Shown in pieces: positions 48,849-61,301 of a stretch of 64,000 bases of DNA. Position numbers and translations under genes: made by a program. The stretch lies in the NCBI GenBank assembly GCA_028551475.1, contig CM052361.1:3293501-3357500 (forward strand), in the 5' to 3' direction. The notes below the pieces were generated by a model. That model saw only the letters and a list, made by a program, of their open reading frames with translations, did not search any database and was not told where the DNA came from. The stretch's first letter is position 1; each line of letters starts with the position of its first letter. The stretch is from Casuarina equisetifolia (Eukaryota; Streptophyta; Magnoliopsida; Fagales; Casuarinaceae).

Positions 48849-49096
48849 TTTTTCTTTTTCTGGGTATGGTATGCTATAACGTACAATTATTGCAAAGGCA
48901 TTGATGTGTGAGTAATGATTCAGCTTCGGCACTTTCTTTTAACGTGGTCTTTTGTAACTGGTTTTGACCCTTCTTACCATTAATAAAGAAAAAACCGCGA
49001 GGGATATCCCAAATTATATTGACAGACATCTGAAGATCTGAAACAGCAAGAAGGCAAATCCAGATTGAGATTGCCCCAGGTTTCTAACAGTGTCGC

Positions 49097-49699
49097 ATGG
49101 TGGATTCAAAGGCATTGAAAATTACTTTGAGAAAACGGGTGAATTTGACACTCATCCCTTCCCCCACAAGACTTGCAGCCAAAGAAATAAAAAAAGGCAG
49201 TTTCGTGGCCTACATTCCAGGGAAAGGTCTTGATTCTTCTAAACAAACCCTCAATCATCGATTTGGACAGTCGATGGGTGACGTCTTACTGACTAATAAC
49301 TCCCCATCATCCGATCTTTTGTTGACCTCTGCCAGTCAATTTAACGCGCTCGGAATCGCCCACTTGCACAAAAGCAATTCTTGTAGCAACCAAACAACAT
49401 TAATTTATCACCACCACAATAAAGAATTCAACCTCATGATGGAAAGATCCATTATCATCTTTCCTAGACACCTGTCTACGACACTTTTGACTAGTTGCAA
49501 GGCATTAAGGTTAAAGTTGGCTCTAGGTCGGTTAATATGGTCTTCTCAAAGAGGTTTTCTTCGATTTGCTGTTGACCCAGAAGGTAAAACTTGTCACTCT
49601 GCGGCTAAGAGTTTCGCAGGCAGAGGTCAACAATCAATGGAGGGTGAAACTAGTAACCCTTGGATATCAGGTTCTATCCCGTTGAAGAGCCACTCTTGA
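49097..49699 (+). other. unrecognised open frame of 200 codons
   Basis: The frame starts at ATG 49097 and ends at TGA 49697-49699. The product is basic and Ser/Leu-rich, with no domain, signal peptide or membrane segment that I recognise. No second copy lies in the window. It could be chance, a degraded transposon part, or an exon of an unknown gene. Length alone is weak support. Confidence 0.2.
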
Positions 49700-50228
49700 A
49701 GGATGAAAATGGAGAAGCCTATCCTATAGCATAAAAGGAAGGGCTTGTTTACGGTGGGAATAAGAAGGCACATAGTTTTTCTCCAGGCACAAAAGGAGAT
49801 TCCGTGAAGATGGACATTTGGGACCCCATGGACCCCAGAATTGTCCCTAACCACCATGGCTGCTTCGCCTTAAATAGGTTACAGAGGAAACAAAATCTTT
49901 GATGTTGATCTCTCAATCACTCTCTCACAGACACAAACTATAGGACTGCAGTGTCCTTATTTCGAGCCGAAGATTCTATTGCTGGCGGTCGGAACAAACC
50001 CTAGCAAACTTTACCATTGCGCACGATCTGTGATAAATATTAAAAAATGTTACAGCTGCTTGCTACTTCAGCGTTACTCAATTGACAGATGTGAATGGGT
50101 TTTCTGCTCAAACAGCTGTGCAAGTGGGTACCCCATTAACATTCACTGATGTTAATAAAAGGAGCAAGTATTTGACGATGGTGAGCAAAAGAAATGAGGA
50201 AGCTTTGAAATGAAGAGTGCATTTAGGA

Positions 50229-50248
50229 AGGGGGGGGGGGGGGGGGGT
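50229..50248. repeat. poly-G run
   Basis: About 18 G in a row within AGGAAGG and TGTGG flanks. Length is unreliable. Confidence 0.85.
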
Positions 50249-51224
50249 GTGGTCTGTAAAGTTGGATTATGCCGGGGATGGAATACTTACTCGTTGGGTC
50301 TTTAAATAAATGTTGCTGACGCCATGGATGTACTATAGAAAGTGTGCATAAGCGCTGGTGAAATATAAGAAATGACAGTCTCACCATGGATATGGTAATT
50401 GAATGCAATTAATAGGAGGATGCTCTTCTGTTGTAAAGTGATGGTCCTCCCTGCTTGGAAGGAAATCATTTCGGTAGGGAAAATGCATGTCATAAAAAAT
50501 TAAGTTCGTACATTTTCAAGGAACCATTAAAGTTGCCTTCAGGTTATAAACCCCAAAAACTTAGTGGAGAATTCGGCCATATGACAGTACACTAGAGGAA
50601 ACATCTTGGCTTTCAAAATCTCATCCACACCCCATGGAAAAGTTGGAAGATTAAAACATAATCATATCACTCACCAAACAATTCCCAAAAATCGCTCTGA
50701 TTTATAACTTTTCCACACCCTCTTTTCTCTTTGGTTCCCCAGTAAAGTCATCCCTAGTCAGGCAGAAATCGGTAACGTACAGGCTGCACAAATTGCTGAG
50801 GTGCCCAATAAAGATTAGCATACTTTCCCTTCATTCTCAAATCCTCCTTCCCGGAAGCCTGGCTGGTGTCACTTCCAAAAGATAAAGCTTCACCAGTTAG
50901 ACCTTCTTCTCTCCCTTTTGCCTCATTTGAAGTGGCGCCAACCTTGCTACTCAACAATCAAAACCTCCCATGATGGCCTCAGTTATGGTCATGATTTTTC
51001 CGAGTTAGAGAATATCGAAATTTAATGGAGAAAAGGGAAGATATGGTAGACGACAGGCGTGTATCATCTAATCACGATCAATTTCTGTCTCCAACTGGGC
51101 AAAACCATGATGATCACTGGGGAGAAAAGTGAACCAGTAAAGGTCGCGTTATGCCTCCAATCATCTATCTCACTTCCGCAATCGACTTCTATATCTTCTC
51201 TAACTCGACAAAATCAAGAGAACG

Positions 51225-51690
51225 GCTATAACAAAAGTGGTGTACCAAAGGAAGTATTTTGCTTTGCCTCCACTTTCAACAACTGTTCAATGTCGTCCGC
51301 TATCCTTTTGGCATCCAGTGATGCACCAAGTAGTCCACGTTTTGTAAAACACAGCGAGTATGGCCCACACTCCCCTTACCAACCATTCGGAAATTCCCTC
51401 TCAACCCATCTTTCTTTGAAAACATTTGTTCCTCCTGCCAATTTAAGTCCAAACATGTCTATTTCAGTCTTTTGAGCTAGAGTTTAGTGCATATAAGCAA
51501 CAACGATAAAGAAACATGTGCTTAAGAATGAAGAAATTGGAAAGAAAAGCAGACGAAGATTAGGCACCTTTAGCCAAGAGGTTACGTTGCTTCTGCAACC
51601 GGTTGCCAAAATAATGGCGTCAAAGTGCTCTATTTTTCCATTCATGAACGCTAATGTGACGTTTTAGCTGTTTAATGCCTGGCAACACCT
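51225..51690 (-). pseudogene. YUCCA-type flavin monooxygenase remnant, C-terminal exons
   Basis: The exon at about 51688-51568 reads VLPGIKQLKR and, in another frame, FDAIILATGCRSNV then WLKG. These match the YUCCA segment with the ATG-containing motif (ILATGYKSNV in the family). The next exon, about 51478-51230, reads REFPNGW, then [20 protein letters not shown], matching the YUCCA C-terminal end. The stretches lie in different frames on the minus strand (at least two frameshifts), and the N-terminal FAD- and NADPH-binding exons are not seen. Active YUCCA enzymes make auxin from indole-3-pyruvate; this copy cannot. Confidence 0.75.
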
Positions 51691-51969
51691 GCCCGAAAAG
51701 TAAAAAGGTTAAAACTCTAGGAAATGCTTAAAACATATGGCAACCGAAGCAAAAATTTGGAAAAAATTGGTCAATCACTCAATAATAGAAAGCAGCACCC
51801 ATCAAGAAAATCAAATAGAAGTACAATCATTCGACAAATGAAGTGCAAATCTATGCAAGATTTGGGTCGCCAACAACTGAGAAAAAATATAGGGAGATTT
51901 TGATTTGATAAAAAGGGAAGGTTCCCCCTTTCTCTTAAACACTTTTTGGGATGTTACTTGACCACTTAA

Positions 51970-51984
51970 TTTGGTATCAGAGCT
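51970..51984 (+). mobile_element. possible retroelement primer-binding site remnant
   Basis: TTGGTATCAGAGCTA matches the initiator-Met tRNA primer site found just inside the 5' LTR of many plant LTR retrotransposons. No LTR could be delimited around it. It is a fossil scrap at best. Confidence 0.35.
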
Positions 51985-52244
51985 AAGGATAAGGTTCTAC
52001 TTTATAATCTTTCATGTCTCAAAGTTAGACCTCTTTTCGCACGTAATACTTATATTAGCATGAAAGGAGAGTGGTAAATGTAGGGATTGTCTTATATAGA
52101 AAGCGATAAGATGGGCCCTTAGTGTTATAATTGTTGATATTTTTCCATAAATATTTTAAAGTTTTGGAATAGACATTCATACTCTAATAACCTTTTTCTC
52201 AATTTTCATTTTTTTGTATGCTTCATCCCAATACTATTTCCATG

Positions 52245-53215
52245 AGGTTGAACTACACCGTTAGGCTAGCGAGTGAAGCTTGGATTTGCAATAAATGGCT
52301 GCCCTTTTACATTTGCTGGTATTGACACTACCCGCAAAGGTATCAACAAATTAGTTTCAAAACAACAAGAAATATACTAGTGCATGCACGAATGTCAGTT
52401 GTTTACTCTTCTTTAAACCCTATACATTTTGTTATCACTTCGTTCCGTCATCCTGTAGGGAAGCCACATCATGGAAGTGTTAGGTTTTTGTTAAATGCTT
52501 AGGAGCTAGGATTCAAGCAAGCACACCAACAAGAACCATTATCACATGATTTCATGCGGAAATAAAGATCTAGGCACACACACACAAAGAGGACACCATA
52601 TTTTAGAGTGGTTCAGCCAAGTATGCCTACGTCCACTATCATCATTATCCGGCCCCTTCTCCTACTCATCAGGAACATCTATAGTACAAGATAAGCTCAC
52701 CAGAGAACTGGCTGGATTGCTACAGTACCCACACAGCAGCAGCACATTGCTACGTAGTCTCACTCTCTCTCTACAATCTCACGCTCAAACTCAAACATCT
52801 TTCTCCTGCTCCTATTTAAAAAACACCTAAGAAAGGTAAATGACAATAATGCATTTCTTCACCTATTCTAATCCAAATATTCCTAGGGATAGGAAAGTCA
52901 TTCATCTTTACTAAATATTACAAATTCTCAACAGGAAGAGTCTAAATTGTTTTACACAAACTGTACAACCAAGATCAAGCAAGATATTGGAGAAGAATGC
53001 CCTTCAAGTTACGGAGCTAAACTACTCACCAGTTCCACTCTCAATCAAAACAGAAGCACACACAGGACAATTAAACGAGTATGCCTAGAATTGCAATATA
53101 AGCTTCTAGCCTATCTCCAACCCCAGCTTGTTAGTGCCATGCAAGATACAACATGCATGCATGTCAAACTCTATTAATGCACCGACAATCCACATCAAGT
53201 TGAAAGTTTGACCAT
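52245..53215 (-). pseudogene. zinc-finger gene scrap, copy 3a (start of exon 2 and intron)
   Basis: The sequence matches 18665-19650 of the zinc-finger gene: GAAGCTTGGATTTGCAATAAA, then GCTGCCC, the acceptor region, and intron sequence to TCTATTAATGCACCGACAATC. The finger-coding part is missing. A 456-bp solo LTR interrupts it, and the AT-rich insert of copy 1 is absent. Confidence 0.75.
52478..52933. mobile_element. solo LTR of a Ty1/copia-like retrotransposon
   Basis: It begins TGTTAGG, ends CTCAACA and is 456 bp long. It is flanked by the 5-bp target duplication GGAAG (52473-52477 and 52934-52938). Copy 1 of the intron has GGAAGAGTC only once (18922), with no insert. The element is a fossil reduced to one LTR, presumably by recombination between its two LTRs. 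It inserted after the block duplication. Confidence 0.8.
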
Positions 53216-53929
53216 TTTTATGACAAATAACCAAGCAACCCGGTTGGTGATCAGAAAAGTTAGCTAATGGAAAATCCAAATAATGTCGTAAACACCATCA
53301 TGTGTCCAAAGATAAGCTAGCAGAAGAAAACAAAAGGAAGATGATGAAAATGGCATGTCAGCAGTGCACAACAGGATGACCATAACACATCAGCAGAACT
53401 AGCAGACAAAGTAGTATGAAGCTACAATATAGAAGAATGATAGGGGCATTAGGCACCCAGAAAGAAAGAGTTATCTTATTATCTATTGTGGATGAGTTTG
53501 GCAGATATATTGGGTGGCCATGGCGGTCAGTTTTCTGGTCCTAGGATTTGGTTACCGTAATGCCTGGGCCTTTTTATTCACCATAATTAAATAGCACCTC
53601 GGATGAAACAACTACACCTCAACATGGTCCCAACATTGCCTGCTCAATTACTTTTTCTCTAAAATAAGCCTGCGAATGAAAGACTTTCTAGCTAATATAG
53701 CCATTATATAGAGAAAAGGAGTTATATGGTTACAATTTTTTTTAAATTGTTTGTTTGTTTGTAGTTTTTGTGCATTACGAAGAAAAATTAGGATTTTCCA
53801 TTTGATAGTGTTAGCACACTCATCACCATCAACTTCGAGGTTGTTCTACAAATTAAGGCCTCTCTTGACTCCTCTATTCTCCCCTGTTTGAGAAATAAAA
53901 ATTATTTTATTTCTTCATAGTTCAACTTG
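53216..53929. other. intergenic, nothing recognised
   Basis: AT-rich sequence between the zinc-finger scrap and the copia 3' fragment. Part of the second half may belong to the degraded copia interior, but I cannot delimit it. Confidence 0.3.
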
Positions 53930-54645
53930 ATTTATTTGAATTCTTACCTTTCTTTCTCAAATATATTCCATGTTATTAGCTTCTTAGTTTTGCATGATGC
54001 CAATATTGTCTTCTTCTTAAACATCAATGGTCTCCTTCCTTACTTCTCTTTAAATACAATAGGGTATACAATTCTCTTAATCACTAGAAATTTCGTGGAA
54101 GACTTCATGCTTTCCTCTATTAGCACCTTTATCTCTACTAAGGCATGCTAATATCTTCACCAAGGATTGTCTTAAGCTTACTTTCGACTTCTTCGATCCA
54201 AGTTGATAGTTTATTCTATCCCTTCAGCTTGTGGGGGAATGTTAACATTTAAAAATGCCATATCAGCACCCAGTACATCAATCACGTCAACATGGAGTGC
54301 CATGTCAGTCCTAACCATCATGGAATGAAAATCTTGACAAAAGCTATCTACATTGTGACTAAAAAACTATCTAAATTAGATTTGATTTGATTTTGTATAG
54401 ATTTGATTTGATTTGGTTTTGTAAATTGTTTTAAATTGTAATTCTTTTTGCCTATATATAGACGCTTGAATCTACCTCTATAATTGGTGGGGAAAATTGA
54501 TTTAAGAAACTTCACAAATGTAGGGTTCCAATTTTCTTCTTTCTCTTCTCCAATGAACCCAAAATATTTTGGTCGTTGATCTTTCCCTTCTTTCACTAGG
54601 CCTAAGTTACAACTACTGCAAGTTAGGTGAAACTTGTATGTAACA
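53930..54645 (+). mobile_element. Ty1/copia fossil: 3' end of the polymerase region and one LTR
   Basis: The stretch before 54238 resembles the C-terminal end of copia polymerase followed by a purine-rich tract (GGGGGAATG). The LTR then runs from about 54239 (TGTTAAC) to about 54645 (GTAACA), with a TATATATA promoter-like box near 54453. It is broken and truncated, and the matching LTR is not in the window. It abuts the PHO1 copy 3 fragment, so it may mark that breakpoint. Confidence 0.5.
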
Positions 54646-56389
54646 ATCAAATATCCTATGAAATTTTTCAGGAAGGTTGTCTCAGGATCAAATGAAGAAG
54701 AAAAGGGTTTCTTCATTTAGTGGTTGTTGCTTATAATGTTCCAATGCTAGATATAAAACTAAAACCACTATCAACCTGAGACTTTGGTCAACCAGATCTT
54801 CAGCAAAAAAGGTTGAGTTATAAGCTTCTAATGCTCGAAAGCACACAAAAGCATACGAGGTCCTTTTCACTTTTATACGATCTTGACTGTTACATGTCCA
54901 CTTTTAAAAAGTTTTAACAACAAAAATAGATGGGGCCATATATTATCTGGAGGTTCTAAAGTTGAGTGGTAATGTTTGAAGACTCTTTTTATTTTCTTTT
55001 TACCTTGAATTTTTAAAGGTAACATTTAGCTCCTTTTCTTTTTCTTTTTTTGTACTTTCTACTTTTTGGGTAGTGTGGTGGAAGAGAGGACTTTGATCTT
55101 GCTAATTTATCCTTCAAAAAGTCATCAAACATTGATATCTTTATCAAAGAGTCAGCTCTAAATGTTACATGATGTAGTTACTGGAATCAAGCGGCTTTCT
55201 CGTCAAGAGTCTCACATCATGTAGTTATTGGTATCAATTGCGTAAATTCTCTAGGTCCTTGGCAGTGATCAAAACATAGGCTTTTGTCTCTGTCATAGAG
55301 GTGTCTCTTTGTGTGAAGATTGGTGGCTCATATTGTGAATCCAATTTGATCTATAGATCTATGTTGCCACATTATTGACTTCAATTATTCAAATTAGATT
55401 TCTAAAAGAACTCAAACTTCTCTATTGAAATGTGTATAGGTAGTTTACTGCAAATTTCTTTTCATTAGTTGATCAGAGTTATTGTTGGTTGTCGTTTGTG
55501 CCTTTGTCCTATATTACAATATCAGGGTTATTGTATCACACCCAACGCTCATAATCTTGTCCTTTTGTGTTAGGTTGTTTTTGTCCCAGGTTACAACGTT
55601 AGTGTTACTGAATTGCTTATTCCTGCAAGTGAGCTATCACAGCATATAAGGTATTTAAGTTTCATTCTTAATATATTATCTTGCTTTTGTCTTTTGTTCT
55701 ATAGTTTGTATTTTCCGCTATTCATGTTGTTAATGGATGATTGTGCTTATCAGACTAGCCATGTTGCCTCCTTTCTATAAATATTATAGGCTTGTGTTAT
55801 ACTTAGCGAGGCAAGCCGAGGCAAAACCCTCTCAATTGAGGCCCAAAATTAATTTTAGGAGGAGCTCAAGGGTCCTGCCCTTTTGCTGGATCTGGGCCTA
55901 GATGAGCTTTCAAGATCTTTTCTTTATTGTAATTGTACAATGCTTGAAAGGTGCATGGTAGATAAATGATGGGAAGCACGACTAACTAGTGCTAAACTCA
56001 GGTTCAGGGTTTTATGATTTTCTGAAGTGCTTATTCAATTAGCTGCATGATCTAGTTATGTGATTTTGATGCAGTGGATTTTAAGTTCTTTCTTCACACG
56101 GCCGATTATGTCTCTGTGTTATAGTAGTAACACCAAAAGAAAAGCCAATTATTTTTAGGGACTCTGGAAATGTTTTCAGAGCTGTTACGTAGTACTTTTT
56201 GGCAGTTCAAGGTGCAACTAGGTAATTTCGGTGCAACTAGAATCGAGTCGAAAGACATTTACCGTAATGCCAAAAATATTTCACTAGTTGTTGGAAATGC
56301 CCAGTCAAGAGAGCTTGAAGTCTTCTGTTGTGATGAATATACAAAGATTTGGTTTGATGTCTAATTTTTGTATTATCTTATCAAGTGTT

Positions 56390-59300
56390 TGTTAGAAAAA
56401 GAAAACTTTACAGGATCTGTGTAGACAGATCTAAACACTTTTTGAATGATTTTGATTTAGCAAACAGATGTAAATAGAATAGATAGAAACATACCACTCT
56501 TGTGATCCATTCTTTTAGTGTCATAAACCCAATAATACTCTTTAGAATTCGGGCTTAGGCGAATATCCTCTATTCTCATAAGAATCACTGGCTCGATGAG
56601 AGAACCTAGGTTTTATCTCTTTGTGAAAAGCAACCTTATGAAACCCTAAGAATAATATGAATTTATATCATGAGCTAGAGGATAAGACCTAGTCATTACA
56701 ATTCCAAAGGAATCTTTAGAAGAGATTGAAGAAAAAGTTCCATTATAATCTATTTCTTCTTTCTCTGTGAAGCCTTTTGCTACTAATCTAACTTTAAACC
56801 TTTCAACTTGCCTAGTAGAACTCCTTTTAGTCTTATATACCCATTTACAACCAACATGTTTATAACTTTCAAGTAACTCAATAAGTTCCCAAACATCATT
56901 ATGTTTCATCGATTGCATTTCATCTTGCATTGCATCTAACCACAACTTTGCTTGAGAACTCGATATTGCTTCTATATATGTTATTGGATCCTTCATAACT
57001 CCTATATCATAATCATGTTCACCCAAAATAAACTAAATAATCTGAATGAATTACAGATCTTCTTTCTTTAGTTGATCTTCGAAGTATCAGTTTAAGATCT
57101 TGATTCTGCACTGGTTGTTCCACAACTGGATTTGTAACTAATGATGAAGGCTCAGAAGTCCTTATAGTTGGTACTATAGGCAATTCTATTTATTGAGTAG
57201 GTAAAGAAAACGTCACAGATGTACCTACTTCATCTGCATCCTATATAGGTGGAGTACTACCAATATTTTTTGCTACATCAAGCTCCAAAAATTTTACAGT
57301 TTGAGACTCTATAATTCTAGTTTCTCCAATGGGTTATAAAAATGATATCTTTTAGAATGTTTAGGATAAGAAACAAAGTAACATCTTGTAGTCCTTGAAT
57401 CCAACTTACCTAGAATTGGATTATACATCTTACTTCTGCAGGACATCCCCAAACTTTCAAATGATTTAAATTAGGTACACGACTAATCCACAACTCAAAT
57501 GATGTAAGTGGAACAACTTTTGTAGTACTCAATTGAGTATATAAAGAGTTGTTTTCAAAGCTTCTCCCCATAAGAAACTAGGTAAATTGGTTCTACTGAT
57601 CATACTTCTCACCATATACATAAAAGTCTTATTCCGTCTTTTAGTTACACCATTTTGTTTAGGACTCCTTGACATTGTAAATTGAGCAACTATTCCAGAG
57701 TCTTCTAAATATTGAGCAAACGGGCTTTTAAGCTATCTAGCATCGCCATGTTTGCCATAATATTCTCCCCCTATCTGATCTAACAACCTTGATTATTTTT
57801 CCCAACTGTTTTTCGACCTCAGTCTTGAAAATCTAGAATTTATCAAGAAACTCAGACTTTTCCTTAATCAAATACAAGTAACTATAACGGGAAAAATCAT
57901 CTATAAATGTAATAAATTATACATTTCTATATAAAGTTGATATATAGGGTCTACTGATATTAGTGTGAATGATCTCTAAGAGATCAGAACTGTGATTTGT
58001 AGTTTTTTTTTTTTTTTTTTATCTTGACCATTTTGCCTCTACAACAATCAACACATGTTTTTAGATCATTTTTAAAAGATGGAAGAATGTTAGACTTTAT
58101 CAATCTATCCACCCTCTCTCTAGAAATGTGACCAAGCGTTTTATGCCACAACATGTATGATTGTTCTTTAGGTAAAGACCTTTTGGGAACAACCTTTTCA
58201 ATATTGTAGACATTATAGGGAGAAAAACTTAATTGATATAAACCATATGATAAAACACAAGATCCAACTTGATTTGAATTGTAAAACAGAGTAATCATTG
58301 AATTCTTTATTTCAAACGCATAACCATCTATGTCTAAACAAAAACTGAAATTAAATTTCGTCTAAAAGACGGTACATAAAAAATATTTTTTAATAACATT
58401 GGAAAACCAAAATCTAATATTAAAATAATATCTCCCATAAAGTCTACAAGAACTTTAACATTATTCCCAACTATAAGTCATAGTTCATCTTTACTTGGTC
58501 TCCGCTTGTTTATGAATCCCTACTGGCTTGCACTTTTGAAGTTAAGATTTGTATTTGTTACACTCCTTCTTCATACGACCTTTCTTCTTACAGAAGAAGC
58601 AACGGTCACTCTCTTTCTTGAACAATGTTTTCTTGACCCTACCTTTATGACCATATAAATTCACATTCTTAGAGGTTGAAGGAATACCTAGATGACTTGG
58701 TGCAGCTGCTCTTTTTCCTTTTCCCACATTTGAATTGGGTGAATACATAACCATATGCGGCTTGTCTCGCTTCAATTTCTCTTCTTTAACTATTACTTTA
58801 GCAATTAGATCATTAAAAGACCAGCTCTCTTCCTGATTATTATAAGCAGTCTTGATTATTCCAAATTCAAGATAAAGCAAATTCAGAGCATGGTGGACAA
58901 CACATGCATCAGGAAGTGCAACATCCAATGCCTTAAGCTTTTTTTGGTAATCTACCATTCTGATGATGTAATCTATTACATCACCAGCACCATCATACTT
59001 TATGGCATATAATACTTGAAGAAGTTGCCCTGTTTCAGTATTTGAAGATACTCGATACCTATTTTTTATAGCATCCATAAATGTCTTAGCTGTATCATCC
59101 ACAAGCAACCCACTCTTAAGATGATCCATGATTGACCTTTTCATGGACAATAAACAAATATGATTACTCCTTGTCCATGATTCAAAAGCTTTCTTTTGTT
59201 CTTCAGTATTCTCTTCAGTGAGAGTAGCTAGTTGTTCTGTAGTGAAAGCAGAATGTACATTTGTCATTTCCATTGCGAACATAACATCTTCCTTCCATCT

Positions 59301-61301
59301 TTTAAAGTTCGCACCCATAAGTATCTCAATAGTTATCATTTGATTGTAAATTGAAAAAGTGACTGAAAGTGAGCCAATACAAGATTAGTAATATATGACT
59401 ACAATATAAATACAATCACATGATCACATACTTGGAGATTCATAAACTCTATCATGTAAACACCTTTGAGCAAAATACATAACAAATCAATGTAAAATCT
59501 CAGTATAGTAAAGGCCATGAGAATATTCTAATTTTCATAATGCATTTTAACCTTTGGGTGCATAAACTAATCCAATTAGTCTAAGCACATGCATTTCTAC
59601 TATGCAGCTCTTTATGTTCTAATATATAATCACCTCCTTTGGGAGTATAACTATATACTAAAATGAAAACGTCCATATATGCATGAGAAAACTTTTTTTG
59701 AACACAATTAAGCTTGCCATTTTGGCAGTCACAACTTAATTGGATCATTTCCATACGCAGGACATGCTTTATGTGCTCATTAGAATATGAACAAACACTT
59801 TAACACAATTAACTAAATGCATGCTACATTTACATATACTATCATAATAGAATACAAAGTTTGTATATGAACAAGCTTAAGCATGATAGAAAGAAAACAA
59901 TATGTCAACATACATGCTCTAAACTTTAAAGATCAAAAGGGACTAAAAAGATATATAAAACATATTAAATAATATATCAAAATGTTAGTTATTCGAAAAT
60001 ACGTTGGTTCAAACCGTGCTCAATTTGGACCATCCACGTGCTCCCACGTGCTCTCATGTGCTCTCATGTGCTAGTTAAAGTTTCTAGTCAAATGGTTGAC
60101 TTTTTTAAACTGTTGACTGTTGACCGGGTTGGGCCCATGGACCCGAATGGGTTGGATTAGGTTGACCCAAATGGGACAAACCTGGATGGGCCAGATTGGG
60201 CCAATCTGGATGGGCTAGTCCGGCCTGACCCAAATGGGTCGAACCATCTTGATTCGGGTCTAGCCCGTTGGGTCTGGATTTGGGTGACCTACGATGTGGG
60301 TTAAATCATTTATTCAGGTCAAAATTGACCCAAATGTGACCCGAATGAACTGCGAACGATTTTGTTCGTGATTCACTTATTCGTGCAAGATTTGCACGAA
60401 ATAATCACTGATTTTGGTACAGAATTGCTGGAAACCAATGAAAAAAAATTCCTTTTGGCCAATTAAACCACAAAAATGACCAAATTTGAACAAAAATTTT
60501 TAAGTTTTTAAACAAAACACAAAAAAATACCTTTAATGTGATTTAAGTGCTGAAATTTCATGTAGATTGGTAGATCGACATGCATAGAAGCCGATTGTAG
60601 GGAGAAACATCTCAATTGGATCAAAATTTCATTGAATTTTGCCCGATTAAGAGATTTAGATTTTTTTATAATTTGAAATTTTTGAAAATCACATTTTGAA
60701 CCCAAATAATCTAAAAATTTATTTAACTAAATAGCAAAAAACACCCAAAAGTTCAGCAAATCACATTTTGAACCAAACAAAAACAAAATAGATTTAAATC
60801 AAATGAAAATCAAAATGGATTTTAGACCTCATCTATGTTGCTCTGATATCACATGTTAGAAAAAGAAAACTTTACAGGATTTGTATAAACAGATCTAAAA
60901 CACCTTTTGAATGATTTGATTTAGCAAACAAACGTAAATAGAATAAATAGAAACATACCGTTCTTGCAATCTATTCTTTCGGTGTCGTAAACCCAATAAT
61001 GCTATTTGGAATTCGAGCTTAGGTGAATATTCTCTATTCTCATAAAAATCATTGGCTCGATGAGAGAACCTAGGTTTCGTCTCTTTGTGAAAAACAACCT
61101 TATGAAACTTTAAGAATAATACGAATTTATATCATGAGCTAGAGGATAAGACCTAACTTTACCTTATGTGCAACCCAATAGGCCCACTCATCACGGCCTT
61201 ATTTGGTTAGCCACGGCCCACATCAACTAGTCCATATTTAGAACTTATGGACCAACTTAATATATCTCACTTAAGTAAGCGTAATAAAAATTAAGCTAAC
61301 A
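56390..61301 (-). mobile_element. Ty1/copia retrotransposon inserted in intron 12 of PHO1 copy 3 (broken)
   Basis: The element is flanked by the target duplication GTGTT (56385-56389 and 61302-61306); the uninterrupted intron is seen at 15974 in copy 1. Its coding strand is minus. Parts in that order: 5' LTR 61301-60854 (TGTTAG to CTAACA), primer-binding site like the Met-tRNA type at about 60853-60838, gag region with a zinc knuckle (about 59340-58540), GAG-pre-integrase region (about 58300-57984), integrase (about 57980-57400), reverse transcriptase (about 57030-56650), and the partner LTR reaching 56390. It is not whole and has several breaks. The LTRs differ at roughly one base in ten by eye, so the insertion is millions of years old. 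Confidence 0.88.

Larger units (their letters stand above)
48344..51224. other. intergenic with homopolymer runs; unique to this copy
   Basis: No duplicated block or recognised gene is visible. Notable are a C-run followed by a T-run (about 48806-48848) and a G-run (about 50229-50248), both places where assembly may be unreliable. Open frames here are treated separately or rejected. Confidence 0.4.

Noticed and set aside
50754-50957. Minus-strand frame of 67 codons near the YUCCA remnant
   Set aside because: It shows no similarity to YUCCA parts or any other family that I recognise, and is short.
51059-51475. Plus-strand frame of 138 codons
   Set aside because: It is the opposite-strand shadow of the YUCCA C-terminal exon.
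52546-52830. Plus-strand frame of 94 codons
   Set aside because: It lies wholly inside the solo LTR.
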